Below, one piece after another: positions 53,589-62,366 of a stretch of 64,000 nt of DNA. This stretch comes from an uncultured Candidatus Melainabacteria bacterium (GTDB lineage Bacteria; Cyanobacteriota; Vampirovibrionia; Gastranaerophilales; Gastranaerophilaceae): NCBI GenBank assembly GCA_934692625.1, contig CAKUUC010000001.1, positions 201,997 through 265,996 of the forward strand, given 5' to 3'. Each line of letters begins with the position of its first letter. Within the stretch, counting starts at the first letter, position 1. Below the pieces are notes generated by a model, which did not search any database, had not been told where the DNA came from, and worked only from the letters and a program-made list of their open reading frames with translations. Made by a program: the position numbers and the translations under genes.

Positions 53589-53591
53589 AAA

Positions 53592-53667
53592 TGGTGCCGC
53601 AACTCGGAATTGAACCAAGGACACAGGGATTTTCAGTCCCTTGCTCTACCAACTGAGCTATTGCGGC
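53592..53667 (-). tRNA. tRNA-Phe (anticodon GAA)
   Basis: Minus strand cloverleaf: acceptor GCCGCAA/TTGCGGC, D arm AGCTCAGTTGGTAGAGC, anticodon stem AGGGA/TCCCT with loop CTGAAAA (GAA), T arm GGTTCAATTCC. CCA is encoded (53592-53594), unlike the tRNA-Arg here. It lies downstream of infC on the same strand, with 92 bases between. Confidence 0.97.
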
Positions 53668-53759
53668 TCGTGTTTGCTCCCAATCGGTACTTCTTTATTA
53701 TATTTACTGATTTTTCTAAGTCAAGCACATTTTGTTCACAAACACAAATTTATATTCTT

Positions 53760-54254
53760 CTAATTTTGTGGAGCCAAGTATAGAGTGACATTACGACCTT
53801 CTAATTGAGGTTTCTTCTCTAACTGAATAGGATCGTTTGCCAAGTCTGCCAAAAATCTGTTAGCCAACTCAAATGCCAAGTTTGAATGTTGCATTTCACG
53901 ACCTCTCAACATAACAACGATTTTAACCTTGTTACCTTGAGAAATAAATTTTCTAACGCTCTTGATTCTTACTTCATAGTCATGAACGTCAATCTTATAT
54001 CTTACTTTAACTTCTTTAATTTCAACAACGTGTTGTTTTTTCTTTGCTTCTTTGGCTTTTTTTGCCATTTCGTACTTATATTTGCCGTAGTCTAAGATTT
54101 TAGCAACCGGTGGCGCCTGATTCGGGCTGATTAAAACCAAATCTAAATCGGCTTCTTCTGCCATTGCCAACGCTTTTGAGGTTGGTACTACGCCATGATT
54201 TACGCCTTCATTATCAATCAATCTAACTTCTTTTGAACGGATTTTTTCGTTCAT
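53760..54254 (-). CDS. infC: Translation initiation factor IF-3
   Basis: Binds the 30S subunit, enforces start-codon choice and prevents premature 50S joining. At 164 residues it is complete. The N-terminus KIRSKEVRLIDNEGVNHGVV is diagnostic, followed by LDYGKYKYEMAKKAKEAKKK (linker helix), then the C-terminal domain VKVRYKIDVHDYEVRIK and VVMLRGREMQHSN. It starts with ATG, not the AUU of E. coli, with AAGGA 10 bases upstream. rpmI and rplT do not follow in this window; a tRNA does. Confidence 0.97.
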   Translation of the reverse strand: MNEKIRSKEVRLIDNEGVNHGVVPTSKALAMAEEADLDLVLISPNQAPPVAKILDYGKYKYEMAKKAKEAKKKQHVVEIKEVKVRYKIDVHDYEVRIKSVRKFISQGNKVKIVVMLRGREMQHSNLAFELANRFLADLANDPIQLEKKPQLEGRNVTLYLAPQN

Positions 54255-54542
54255 TATTGTTCTGTCCTTATCCTTGCCGGATCTAGTATCGTTTGCTATT
54301 TTCTTATCTCCTATATTAAGTACTACACAACTTATTCTAGCATAAAATTTTCATTATAATAATTATATTTTTTATATACATTAAGTTTTGTAAACCATTA
54401 AAAAGCAATAACTGCAACATTCTCATAAAATATGTGTGAAATATATACACTTTATATTAAAGTTTTTCCAAAAGATAACCGATAAAAAACTTGTTAAGAT
54501 TAAGGATATTTACCCGAAAGAATAAATGAGGAGTATTAAACA
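54255..54542. other. Divergent intergenic region (288 bases)
   Basis: Very AT-rich spacer between the divergent infC and 46-residue genes. On the minus strand TAGAAT about 90 bases before infC is a possible -10. No long ORF, tRNA or repeat is visible. Confidence 0.6.
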
Positions 54543-54683
54543 ATGGAAAACAAACAAATGAATTTAGCCACAGCAACATTGGAAGACAATCAAGTTACAG
54601 CAGACATGATTTCAATTCCACTACAAAAATTGTTTGATGAATGCATGAGCTATATTTCAGTAAGTGATTTTATTATGGAATAA
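54543..54683 (+). CDS. Small hypothetical protein (46 aa)
   Basis: A 46-residue reading frame with a strong SD (GAGGAG, 9 bases before ATG) and its own downstream terminator. The product is acidic with a hydrophobic C-terminal half (MISIPLQKLFDECMSYIS) that could form an amphipathic helix; one Cys. Isolated monocistronic placement plus SD and terminator support a real gene despite the size. I do not recognise it. Confidence 0.6.
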   Translation: MENKQMNLATATLEDNQVTADMISIPLQKLFDECMSYISVSDFIME

Positions 54684-54696
54684 ATTTTCAAAATAG

Positions 54697-54730
54697 AGCA
54701 CGAGTTTCAGGATAGAAATTCGTGCTTTTT
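54697..54730 (+). terminator. Terminator of the 46-residue gene
   Basis: AGCACGA-G-TTTC and GAAA-T-TCGTGCT form an 11-bp stem with one mismatch and a 6-base loop, followed by TTTT. Confidence 0.85.
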
Positions 54731-54812
54731 GATACAGAAGTTTACAATTACCCCACTGTTGTATATACAGAAAAAGTTTGTTGTAATAAAATAGTTTCAA
54801 AAGGGAGCGCTT

Positions 54813-56939
54813 ATGAAAAAAATATTAGCTAGACTTGCGAAACTATGCTTTATATTAACTTTGTTAAACGGAATTGCTTACGCTGATTTCAAGGAACATT
54901 ACGATTTAGGACAAACTTACATGTCCCAATACCAATATCCTAATGCCATCAATGAATTTAAAAGTGCATTGAGAATCAATTACCTTGATAATTCAGCACG
55001 TATCGGACTTATCAACGCATACCTTGCCAGAGGTACCGAGTATGCCAATAAAGATAAAGAATGGACAAAAGCCGCTGATGATTTCAGGAGTGCTTTATTT
55101 TATTTAGTTTACTATCCAAATAGCGGAGCCGCACAAAACTCATCTTCTGCGACTTCAAAAGTTCAAAACAATTTGAACAACTGTTTGGATTTTACAAAAT
55201 TTGATACCTCTTCGCAAAACAGATTTAACACGGCTAAAAGACTTCGTGCTGAAGGGAATTTTCCTGCGGCAGCGTATGAATTTATGCAATCATTAGGCAG
55301 TAAAGATTTACAACCAAAAAGTTTTGAACAAGTCGCTGAAATCATGAAAATTTTAGGAAATGAACCAAAAGCCGCTGAATATTATAAAAAAGCAGTAGCA
55401 GTAAATCCTACAAATTTAGATTTAAGACTTGCTTATGCAAAAATACTTGACAATCAAAACAACGAAGAAGATGCAATGGTTGAATACTCTTATGTATTAC
55501 AACATTTAACATCTGACAACAAAGAAGTTTTGTACGGATTAGAAAGAATTTTTAGAAAAAAACTTGAAAACAACCCTAAAAACGGCGCATTATATGCTAA
55601 CATGGGTGCAATTTTGCAAAAACAGGACAAGTTAGACGAAGCGCTCACTTATTACAAACAAGCAGAGGCACTTGATCCTTCAAACACAAATACTAGAATT
55701 AATACAGGTACTCTTTATCAACAAAAAGGGGACTACAGAACGGCTATCAAAGCCTATGAATCTGTATTGATTCTATACCCTAATAATATTAATGCGAATT
55801 TATACAGAGCGCAATGTTACGACAAACTTGGCGACAACAAAATTGCTCAAGAAGGATACAAAAAGGTTCTCGAACTTGATCCGGACAATGATTACATCAA
55901 AAATCAACTTGTTGATAACGCTAAGAAAACAATGACAGCTTCTGCTTTCATTGATTACGTAAATAAAAACATGGAAAATATGCACCCTGCAGATATTTTC
56001 TACGATTACGCAATAGAATTACATAAAAACGGGAAATTAAACGATGCTATAACTCTTTACAACGAAGCAATCAGACTAAACAGTAAATCTCCTGAAATTT
56101 ATGTAAACAAAGCATTAGCGCTTGCTCAAGGAAACAACTACGATGCCGCAGTTTCTACATTACAAACTGCAGCAACCGCTTTTCCTAAAGAAGCAACAAT
56201 TACAACAACACTTAACAATGTAAAAGAAATGAAGCTTAACCAACAACTTGATAAGGCTGCAACAGCATACAAAAATAAAGATTACAAAAATGCGATAAGT
56301 TACTATTTGTTAATTCAACCGCCAACAGTTGACACAATGATTGGTGTAGCAACATCATATCAAGAACTTGGCGACCGAGAAAACGCAATCGAATACTACA
56401 AAAAAGCACTTGCACTAAAACCTGTAGATTCAGATATTGCCTACTATATCGCATGCCTGTATGGTGAAGACGAAAAATATGAAGATGCAAAATTTTACCT
56501 ACAAAAAGCAATTGCGTTTAACAAAAATAATACTCAAGCAATCGAATATTTACAATCAATAGAAGAAAATGACAAATCAAATCTGCTAAACTCTGCTATT
56601 GCATTGTATGATGAAGAAAAATATGACGAAAGCCTTGTAAAATTCAACGAATTGCTTTCTAAAGATAACAATAATGCATACGCTTTTTATTATCGTGGTA
56701 TGATATATGATGCAAAGGAAAATAAAAAAGAAGCGATTAGCGATTTGACAAAAGCTTATCAACTTAATAAAGATTTTCTAATTTGCAATTATATGATAGC
56801 ATCAGACTATGATTCACTAAAAGATTTCAAAAATGCGTATAAATATTATATTGCCTATGCAAATTCAAACGCAGATGACGATCAATACAAAGAATACGCA
56901 AAAGCCAGAGCCGAAGAATTAAAAGATTATGCAAAATAA
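54813..56939 (+). CDS. Exported tetratricopeptide-repeat protein (708 aa)
   Basis: A 708-residue protein with a signal peptide (residues 1-24, cleavage after AYA) and many TPR units across the whole mature part; clear ones include YANMGAILQKQDKLDEALTY, TLYQQKGDYRTAIKAYESVL and YQELGDRENAIEYYKKALAL. It is expected in the periplasm or outer envelope as a scaffold. AAAGGGAG precedes the ATG. The 3' end overlaps dus by 11 bases, so the two are co-transcribed. TPRs do not fix a function. Confidence 0.88.
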   Translation: MKKILARLAKLCFILTLLNGIAYADFKEHYDLGQTYMSQYQYPNAINEFKSALRINYLDNSARIGLINAYLARGTEYANKDKEWTKAADDFRSALFYLVYYPNSGAAQNSSSATSKVQNNLNNCLDFTKFDTSSQNRFNTAKRLRAEGNFPAAAYEFMQSLGSKDLQPKSFEQVAEIMKILGNEPKAAEYYKKAVAVNPTNLDLRLAYAKILDNQNNEEDAMVEYSYVLQHLTSDNKEVLYGLERIFRKKLENNPKNGALYANMGAILQKQDKLDEALTYYKQAEALDPSNTNTRINTGTLYQQKGDYRTAIKAYESVLILYPNNINANLYRAQCYDKLGDNKIAQEGYKKVLELDPDNDYIKNQLVDNAKKTMTASAFIDYVNKNMENMHPADIFYDYAIELHKNGKLNDAITLYNEAIRLNSKSPEIYVNKALALAQGNNYDAAVSTLQTAATAFPKEATITTTLNNVKEMKLNQQLDKAATAYKNKDYKNAISYYLLIQPPTVDTMIGVATSYQELGDRENAIEYYKKALALKPVDSDIAYYIACLYGEDEKYEDAKFYLQKAIAFNKNNTQAIEYLQSIEENDKSNLLNSAIALYDEEKYDESLVKFNELLSKDNNNAYAFYYRGMIYDAKENKKEAISDLTKAYQLNKDFLICNYMIASDYDSLKDFKNAYKYYIAYANSNADDDQYKEYAKARAEELKDYAK

Positions 56940-57918
56940 AGTAGCAAAATTAATAGAAAGTAAGGTTTCACTTGCCCCAATGGCAGGTATTACTGACTAT
57001 GTTTTGCGCTCACTTGTCAGAAAATACGCCCCGACAGCGCTTTTAACAACGGAAATGATAAGTTCTGAATTTTTGGCTCAAAATGTAAAAACAGAGATTA
57101 CAAAACTTGATGACACACATCATCCGATTGTTTACCAAATCAATGGTCATAAGCCGCACTTGCTAGAATATTCAGCAAAGTATTTAAGTCAATTTGCAGA
57201 TATGATTGATATCAATATGGGATGTCCTGTGAATAAAGTTGTAAAAGGGCAAGATGGAGCCGCATTGATGCGCAATCCACAACTTGCAATAGAATTGGTT
57301 AAAGCAGTTAAAGCGGGAACAGATAAGCCCGTCAGCGTGAAATTCAGACTGGGGTACACACAAGATGAGATGAATTTTGTAGAATTCGGTCAACAAATGC
57401 AAGAGGCCGGTGCTGAATTTATTACAATACACGGAAGAACTCGTTCACAATTTTATTCAGGGGTTGCAGATTGGAAAAAAATCAAAGAACTTAAACATAA
57501 TGTTGATATTCCGGTTTTTGCAAATGGTGATGTAAAATCAATTGAAGATGCTATCAAATGCTTAGAAGAAAGCGATGCTGACGGCGTTGCCATCGGACGC
57601 GGAGTATTAGGAGATCCGACACTTATCGGCAGAGTTGCTCACTATTTTGCAACCGGTGAAAAAATTGCACCACCAACTTTAAACGATAAACTTGATATGA
57701 TGAAATGGCACTTGGATGAAGAAATCAAACTCCGTGGTGAATCTTTGGCAATAAAATTTTTCAGAAAGTTTTACCCATACTATATCGCCGGAATTAGAAA
57801 TGCCGCAAAAATTCGTTCAGTTATGGTTGTAGAAGAAGATTACAATAAAATTCTTGAATATATTGACTATATTAGAAAAGAAAATGTTTCTGAAAACGAA
57901 ATATTGAAATCTTTGTAA
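56929..57918 (+). CDS. dus: tRNA-dihydrouridine synthase (DusB type)
   Basis: FMN enzyme of 329 residues that reduces uridines in the tRNA D loop. VSLAPMAGITDYVLRSL starts the TIM barrel, DINMGCPVNKVVKGQDGAAL holds the catalytic Cys, TIHGRTRSQFYSG binds FMN/tRNA, and DGVAIGRGVLGDP binds FMN phosphate. The C-terminal helical recognition domain is complete. The pattern fits DusB-like proteins; the exact tRNA position is not assignable. Confidence 0.94.
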   Translation: MQNKVAKLIESKVSLAPMAGITDYVLRSLVRKYAPTALLTTEMISSEFLAQNVKTEITKLDDTHHPIVYQINGHKPHLLEYSAKYLSQFADMIDINMGCPVNKVVKGQDGAALMRNPQLAIELVKAVKAGTDKPVSVKFRLGYTQDEMNFVEFGQQMQEAGAEFITIHGRTRSQFYSGVADWKKIKELKHNVDIPVFANGDVKSIEDAIKCLEESDADGVAIGRGVLGDPTLIGRVAHYFATGEKIAPPTLNDKLDMMKWHLDEEIKLRGESLAIKFFRKFYPYYIAGIRNAAKIRSVMVVEEDYNKILEYIDYIRKENVSENEILKSL

Positions 57919-57938
57919 AAACTGTTATAATAACAATC
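57904..57938 (+). promoter_or_regulatory. Promoter giving a candidate leaderless mRNA
   Basis: TTGAAA (57904-57909), a 16-base spacer and a perfect TATAAT (57926-57931) end 7 bases before ATG 57939, and no SD lies between. The promoter overlaps the dus stop. Confidence 0.6.
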
Positions 57939-58568
57939 ATGAGAGAATTTTTAGCAATAATTACAACAGTTATATTTTTCATCGGAATATTTATCAATAT
58001 TGAGCCGAATTCTTTTGCGGCTGAAATCGTACCTGTACAACTAGAGTTAAAAGGTTATGATGAAATAATTCTCCCAACTGGGTCTTTTGTCCCAGTGCTT
58101 TCGACTCAAGAAATTTCAACTGAAACATGCCCGGAAGGTTATAAAGTAAAATTTATATCAACAAGTGATTTGTTTATGTACGAAACAAATATTATTCCAC
58201 GAGAAACAGAATTTTTCGGCTACATTGAAAAAATTAACGAACCTGTTGTCGGCACAAATGCGGCAATGAAAATAAAAATAACAAAAATGATTATGCCAGA
58301 CGGTTTTGAAACCCCTGTAAAAGGATATATTTACACATCAAATAACAACTTAATCGGTGGAGAATTAACACCACCTGCTGATTGGGTCAGAATGCCACAT
58401 TACCAAAGTAAATTCCAAGGAATTTCGTGGAACCACAGAGCAGCAACTTTGCAAATGCGTCCGGGAGGAAAAAGAAGTATGGGAGTACACACAAAAATTC
58501 CGGCAGGTGATCAGCAAATTATTATACTAACGGCTCCAGTTCCTATTACACATACAATTACTGATTAG
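57939..58568 (+). CDS. Secreted hypothetical protein (209 aa)
   Basis: A 209-residue protein with an N-terminal signal peptide (residues 1-28, FLAIITTVIFFIGIF, cleavage near FAA). The mature domain is beta-rich, with strands such as YDEIILPTGSFVPVLSTQ and an extended basic Pro/Gly stretch (MRPGGKRSMGVHTKIPAGD) before a final hydrophobic strand. The IPAGDQQIIILTAPVPI end resembles the end of the following gene's product. I do not recognise a family. The start has no SD; the promoter above positions it. Confidence 0.75.
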   Translation: MREFLAIITTVIFFIGIFINIEPNSFAAEIVPVQLELKGYDEIILPTGSFVPVLSTQEISTETCPEGYKVKFISTSDLFMYETNIIPRETEFFGYIEKINEPVVGTNAAMKIKITKMIMPDGFETPVKGYIYTSNNNLIGGELTPPADWVRMPHYQSKFQGISWNHRAATLQMRPGGKRSMGVHTKIPAGDQQIIILTAPVPITHTITD

Positions 58569-58659
58569 AAAATTATTGTAAACTATCCATGTAACAAATT
58601 GACAAAAGATTTTAAATAAGTAAAATGGTAGACAGATGTATTAGGGAGAACTATTGTAA

Positions 58660-59385
58660 ATGAAAAAAGTAATACTAATTGCAACATTGCTAGTTTTTGG
58701 AAGTTGTGTAATGGCTCGTCAAAATTTTAGTTACGAAGACCCAGCGCCGATTACGCCAAAACCAGTCATTGAAGAACAGTATAAAATTAACGAAAACACA
58801 CTAAAAGGAAGTGTTTCTGTAGTTCCTGCGGGACAAACCTTCAAGGCTATCTTCACAATGCCGATAAGTTCAGCAACAGCAGTAACAGGTCAAAATGTTA
58901 CAATGGTTCTTGGTAAGGATTATTACTATAATAATAAGCTTATTGCACCTGCCGGTAGTTCGGTTAAAGGTTCGGTGATTGAAGCATCAAGTGCAAAGCA
59001 TGGTAGTATCAACGGTAAATTAGCAATAAGATTTACTCAAATTACAACACCGTCAGGTCAAGAAATCCCAATCTCCGGAATTATCAAAACCGATGACATG
59101 ACAGGAACTTTAGTCGGCGGAACTAAATTTGATGTTACCAAAGATTACGCTACAGATGTTGTTGCAGGTGCCGGTGCAGGCGCTTTAGCCGGTGTAATAA
59201 TTTCACCACTTGCTGGCGGTAGTATCGGAAGAGGAACAGCACTAGCAACTGCCGTTGGTGCCGGTGGCGGACTTGTAAAATCAATTTGGGATAAAGGCGA
59301 AGATGTAAATTTACCTGCAAATGCAGCCGTAGAAATTATTTTACTCCAAGCAATAACAGTAAATCCTACTAATACCGAAAATTAG
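58660..59385 (+). CDS. Secreted protein with VirB10/TrbI-like beta domain (241 aa)
   Basis: A 241-residue protein with a signal peptide (residues 1-19). The mature part has the alternating pattern seen in VirB10/TrbI-type beta-barrels: VPAGQTFKAIFTMPIS, LIAPAGSSVKGSVIEA, IRFTQITTPSGQEIPISG and the late AAVEIILLQAITV strand, with a Gly/Ala-rich hydrophobic segment (AGAGAGALAGVIISPLAGG) between. Family placement is tentative. It lies just before the tonB-exbB-exbD genes, separated by a palindrome. AGGGAGAA is upstream with a longer than usual gap. Confidence 0.68.
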   Translation: MKKVILIATLLVFGSCVMARQNFSYEDPAPITPKPVIEEQYKINENTLKGSVSVVPAGQTFKAIFTMPISSATAVTGQNVTMVLGKDYYYNNKLIAPAGSSVKGSVIEASSAKHGSINGKLAIRFTQITTPSGQEIPISGIIKTDDMTGTLVGGTKFDVTKDYATDVVAGAGAGALAGVIISPLAGGSIGRGTALATAVGAGGGLVKSIWDKGEDVNLPANAAVEIILLQAITVNPTNTEN

Positions 59386-59393
59386 TAATATAG

Positions 59394-59409
59394 GCAATAT
59401 TAATATTGC
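59394..59409. promoter_or_regulatory. 16-bp perfect palindrome upstream of tonB
   Basis: GCAATATTAATATTGC is a perfect dyad 9 bases after the preceding stop and 57 bases before ATG 59467; TATAAT at 59441-59446 follows. It could be an operator. It does not match the classic Fur box. Confidence 0.4.
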
Positions 59410-59466
59410 TGCTTTAAAATAAAATATAAACAAATATGACTATAATATTTGTTGTTAGGGAATAAG

Positions 59467-60738
59467 ATGTCAATACTAAATAAATTTACAGAAAATTTGA
59501 ACAGAGAGTTTAACACAAAAAGCACAAATTCGTCAGAATACAGAATGCCTGCAGTTGTGAGAGATAAAGACAATAGCATTTCAATGAAAAAGGCTATGTT
59601 GATTTCTTTAATTGCTCACCCTGTAGCAGTTGCTTTGTTGTGGTTAATAATAACAATATTAGCACTTTTGGGAATTCAACTTACAATGTTAAACAAGCCC
59701 AAACCTCATGTCAATGATATTGAATTTGTACTTGTGGATAAAGAAGAAAAACCAAAAGATGCGAATACAAAATTTAGAGCAGATAAGAATTCTCGCACAG
59801 GTGGAATTAACGACCCTAAAAAGCCGGTATCGTTACCTTCTGCAGCACCTTCAAAACCTGCTCAAGGCGGAAGTGCCGGTCCTAAGACACCTGTAAAAAC
59901 TCAATCTGCACCTAAAAAGCAGTCAATTATGAGTAAGATTACCCAAAGTGTCGCTCCATCACCTGCGAAGAAACCGACTCCGCAAAAACAAACAACACCA
60001 CAAAAGAATGTAACGCCGTCACATGAGGTTCAGCAAGCGGTTCAAAAACCACAATTGGCAAAACCTCAACCACCGACAGCTAGACCATCTATAAAACCAC
60101 CAATGACACCAAAACCGACACAACACCCAACAGGAACTCCGTTTAAAGTACCTGTTCCGGCAGGCGGTACAAAAACAGGTCAATATTCAACAGGCCCAAT
60201 AGGCGGCTCAGGTTCATCAAGCAAAGGTGGCTCAAGAGGTAGCGGAACTTACGCTCCTAATCCTACATTTGCACCGGTTGGCAGCGGTTCAGGACATAAA
60301 ATAGCATCAGGCTCAGGTTCTGGAACCGGCAGAAGTGGTTCCGGTGCAGGTACAGGCGGATCCGGTTACGGCAGAGGTACAGGAGCAGGAGGCGGAAATC
60401 CTGGTGGCGGCGGAGGTCGTCCTGGAATTGATGCAATCCGTGAACCTGATTTCGGACCATATATGAAAGAACTTCAAAGAAAAATCAAAATGAATTGGGA
60501 ACCTCCAAAAGGTAATGAAAGTAAACGTGTAGTATTACTATTCAAGATTGCAAAAGACGGAAAATTATTGTCAGTCAGCGTTTATAAGTCATCAGGGCTC
60601 CAAAATGTTGACCAAGCAGCAATCAATGCAGTAAAACTTGCCGCTCCATTCAGAGCATTACCGGTTGAATACAGAGGAGCAAATATCGATATCCAGTTTA
60701 CATTTGACTATAATGTTTACGGAGCAAAAGTTAGATAA
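59467..60738 (+). CDS. TonB-like energy transducer
   Basis: A 423-residue inner-membrane anchored protein. ATG 59467 (AGGG upstream) is preferred to a TTG at 59449. A membrane segment lies near residues 42-70 (ISLIAHPVAVALLWLIITI). A long Pro/Lys/Thr-rich then Gly/Ser-rich periplasmic arm follows (about 100-310). The C-terminal TonB domain (about 330-423) is complete: YMKELQRKIKMNWEPPKG, VVLLFKIAKDGKLLSVSVY and NAVKLAAPFRALPVEYRG. First of four genes in a TonB-ExbB-ExbD-ExbD unit. A TolA-like role is an alternative. Confidence 0.88.
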   Translation: MSILNKFTENLNREFNTKSTNSSEYRMPAVVRDKDNSISMKKAMLISLIAHPVAVALLWLIITILALLGIQLTMLNKPKPHVNDIEFVLVDKEEKPKDANTKFRADKNSRTGGINDPKKPVSLPSAAPSKPAQGGSAGPKTPVKTQSAPKKQSIMSKITQSVAPSPAKKPTPQKQTTPQKNVTPSHEVQQAVQKPQLAKPQPPTARPSIKPPMTPKPTQHPTGTPFKVPVPAGGTKTGQYSTGPIGGSGSSSKGGSRGSGTYAPNPTFAPVGSGSGHKIASGSGSGTGRSGSGAGTGGSGYGRGTGAGGGNPGGGGGRPGIDAIREPDFGPYMKELQRKIKMNWEPPKGNESKRVVLLFKIAKDGKLLSVSVYKSSGLQNVDQAAINAVKLAAPFRALPVEYRGANIDIQFTFDYNVYGAKVR

Positions 60739-60771
60739 AGTTATTACAACAAGAAATGAGGATAAAAAACT

Positions 60772-61422
60772 ATGGAATTATTATTAGATTCAATTAAAAT
60801 GGACTGGCCTGTACTATTACCGATTTTCGTATGCTCAGTTTTAGTATTGGGCGTAGTAATCAAAAAATGGTCTTTCTACCAAAAGAACCAACGTGACATT
60901 ACAGTTTACATGAGAGAGTTAAACAAATATCTTTCTAAAAACGATTTGTCAGGCGCTCAAAACACAGCACTAAGATGTGGCGGTGTTATTGGTGACGTTA
61001 TCGAAGAAGCGGTTAGAATTTTCAAAGAACAAAAGAACGGTTTTTCAAGATCATTCGATATTTCTGCAGCGTTAGCAACAAGAAGATTAGAAAGCCACTT
61101 AACAATCTTAGGTACAATCGGTGGTGTTGCACCATTCTTAGGTTTGTTTGGTACAGTTGTAAGAATTTTGTTAACATTCAACATTTTGGCTGATTCAGGT
61201 AACCAAGCAGCAACAGTTGCATCAGGTATCGGTTCAGCGTTGATTGCTACAGCATTCGGTCTTGGTGTTGCGATTGTTGCGGTTATTTTCTACAACTCAT
61301 TCCAATCAGTTGTAAAACACTATGAAGACGATTTCCAACTTATCAAATTGTTGTTCTTGAGCTTCATTGATAGCGAAAACGAACCTAAAAGCAAATACTC
61401 TTCATCAAAAGTAAACTTATAA
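60772..61422 (+). CDS. exbB: MotA/TolQ/ExbB proton channel protein
   Basis: Inner-membrane channel subunit of 216 residues that uses proton flow to energise TonB. TM1 lies at about 10-28, and TM2-TM3 with the long loop holds LTILGTIGGVAPFLGLFGTV, the signature of the family. GIGSALIATAFGLGVAIVAV is TM3. GAGGAT precedes the ATG by 6 bases. ExbB is the best name given the downstream ExbD genes; TolQ is not excluded. Confidence 0.93.
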   Translation: MELLLDSIKMDWPVLLPIFVCSVLVLGVVIKKWSFYQKNQRDITVYMRELNKYLSKNDLSGAQNTALRCGGVIGDVIEEAVRIFKEQKNGFSRSFDISAALATRRLESHLTILGTIGGVAPFLGLFGTVVRILLTFNILADSGNQAATVASGIGSALIATAFGLGVAIVAVIFYNSFQSVVKHYEDDFQLIKLLFLSFIDSENEPKSKYSSSKVNL

Positions 61423-61438
61423 TTATCGGGTAGTCAAA

Positions 61439-61906
61439 ATGGCATTTAATAATAAAAAGAAAAAACAACAGTTATTTACAGAAATCAATATCACACCGTT
61501 AACAGATATCTTTTTGGTATTGTTAATCATAATGATGGTAGTTGCACCGTCTTTCCAATCAATGGACAATGCGGTTGATGTACCTGAAGTTAACAACGGC
61601 GTAAATATTGATGAAAATAAAGTAACCGTATCTGTAACAAAAGATGGCGTGATGTATGTAAATGGAGAAAGTACACCAGCCAGTCAGTTAACCGACAAAC
61701 TACTTGCGGCTAAAGGTACAGATGAAGAACCAGAAGTTATTGTAAAAGCGGATAAAGCAGTAAAAAGTGCCAAAATTATGGAAATAATGAACGCGGCACA
61801 AGATGCTGATTTCAAAAAACTTGTTGTTGCCGGTGAACCTTTAAACAAAAAAGACCAAAAAGAATTGGAAAAGAAAAACGTAAATCTTCCGGAGGATAAC
61901 GAATAA
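61439..61906 (+). CDS. exbD: Biopolymer transport protein ExbD, copy 1
   Basis: A 155-residue ExbD/TolR protein with one N-terminal membrane helix (about residues 24-41). The conserved Asp in ITPLTDIFLVLLIIMMV is the proton-coupling residue. The periplasmic domain has VTVSVTKDGVMYVNGE. The C-terminus is longer and more acidic/lysine-rich than copy 2. It starts 17 bases after exbB and its stop shares a base with the next start (TAATG). Confidence 0.93.
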   Translation: MAFNNKKKKQQLFTEINITPLTDIFLVLLIIMMVVAPSFQSMDNAVDVPEVNNGVNIDENKVTVSVTKDGVMYVNGESTPASQLTDKLLAAKGTDEEPEVIVKADKAVKSAKIMEIMNAAQDADFKKLVVAGEPLNKKDQKELEKKNVNLPEDNE

Positions 61907-62286
61907 TGAGAGATACTTTTAACGAAATTAATATTACACCATTAACGGATATCTTCTTGGTTTTGCTTATTATAATGATGGTAATTGCACCAATGTTGGA
62001 CAAACAGGGAATTAGTTTGTCAGTGCCTGAAAATGTCGAGCAATCTCAGATTGACAAAGACCCGCAAATTTTAACAGTAACAGTAACTTCAAACGATAAG
62101 TATTATATCAATAATGAAGAAGTTTCACCGGATTCGCTTGGTACAATACTTAAAGGAGCAATAAAGGATTATCCTGACGGAATGTTAATACAAGCGGACG
62201 GAACGTCCTCTCACGGAGCGGTCGTAAAGCTTATGGACAAGGCTCGTTATGCGGGCATTAAAGCCATTTCATTAAATCAAATTTAA
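61906..62286 (+). CDS. exbD: Biopolymer transport protein ExbD, copy 2
   Basis: A 126-residue ExbD/TolR paralogue. Residues 6-26 (INITPLTDIFLVLLIIMMV) are almost identical to copy 1, but the periplasmic domain differs, so the two are not a recent duplication. GGAGG is the SD, inside the exbD1 end. Two ExbD copies beside one ExbB and a TonB suggest a heteromeric stator. A bidirectional terminator follows. Confidence 0.92.
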   Translation: MRDTFNEINITPLTDIFLVLLIIMMVIAPMLDKQGISLSVPENVEQSQIDKDPQILTVTVTSNDKYYINNEEVSPDSLGTILKGAIKDYPDGMLIQADGTSSHGAVVKLMDKARYAGIKAISLNQI

Positions 62287-62310
62287 TAATAAATCATAGT
62301 TTAAATCATA

Positions 62311-62349
62311 AAACTACCTCGTTAGGGCTTGTACCAAACGAGGTAGTTT
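62311..62349. terminator. Bidirectional terminator between exbD2 and the metallopeptidase-like gene
   Basis: AAACTACCTCGTT and AACGAGGTAGTTT form a 13-bp perfect stem with a 13-base loop. T-rich stretches flank it on the plus strand. Confidence 0.9.
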
Positions 62350-62366
62350 GTATTTTTGAAGAACGA

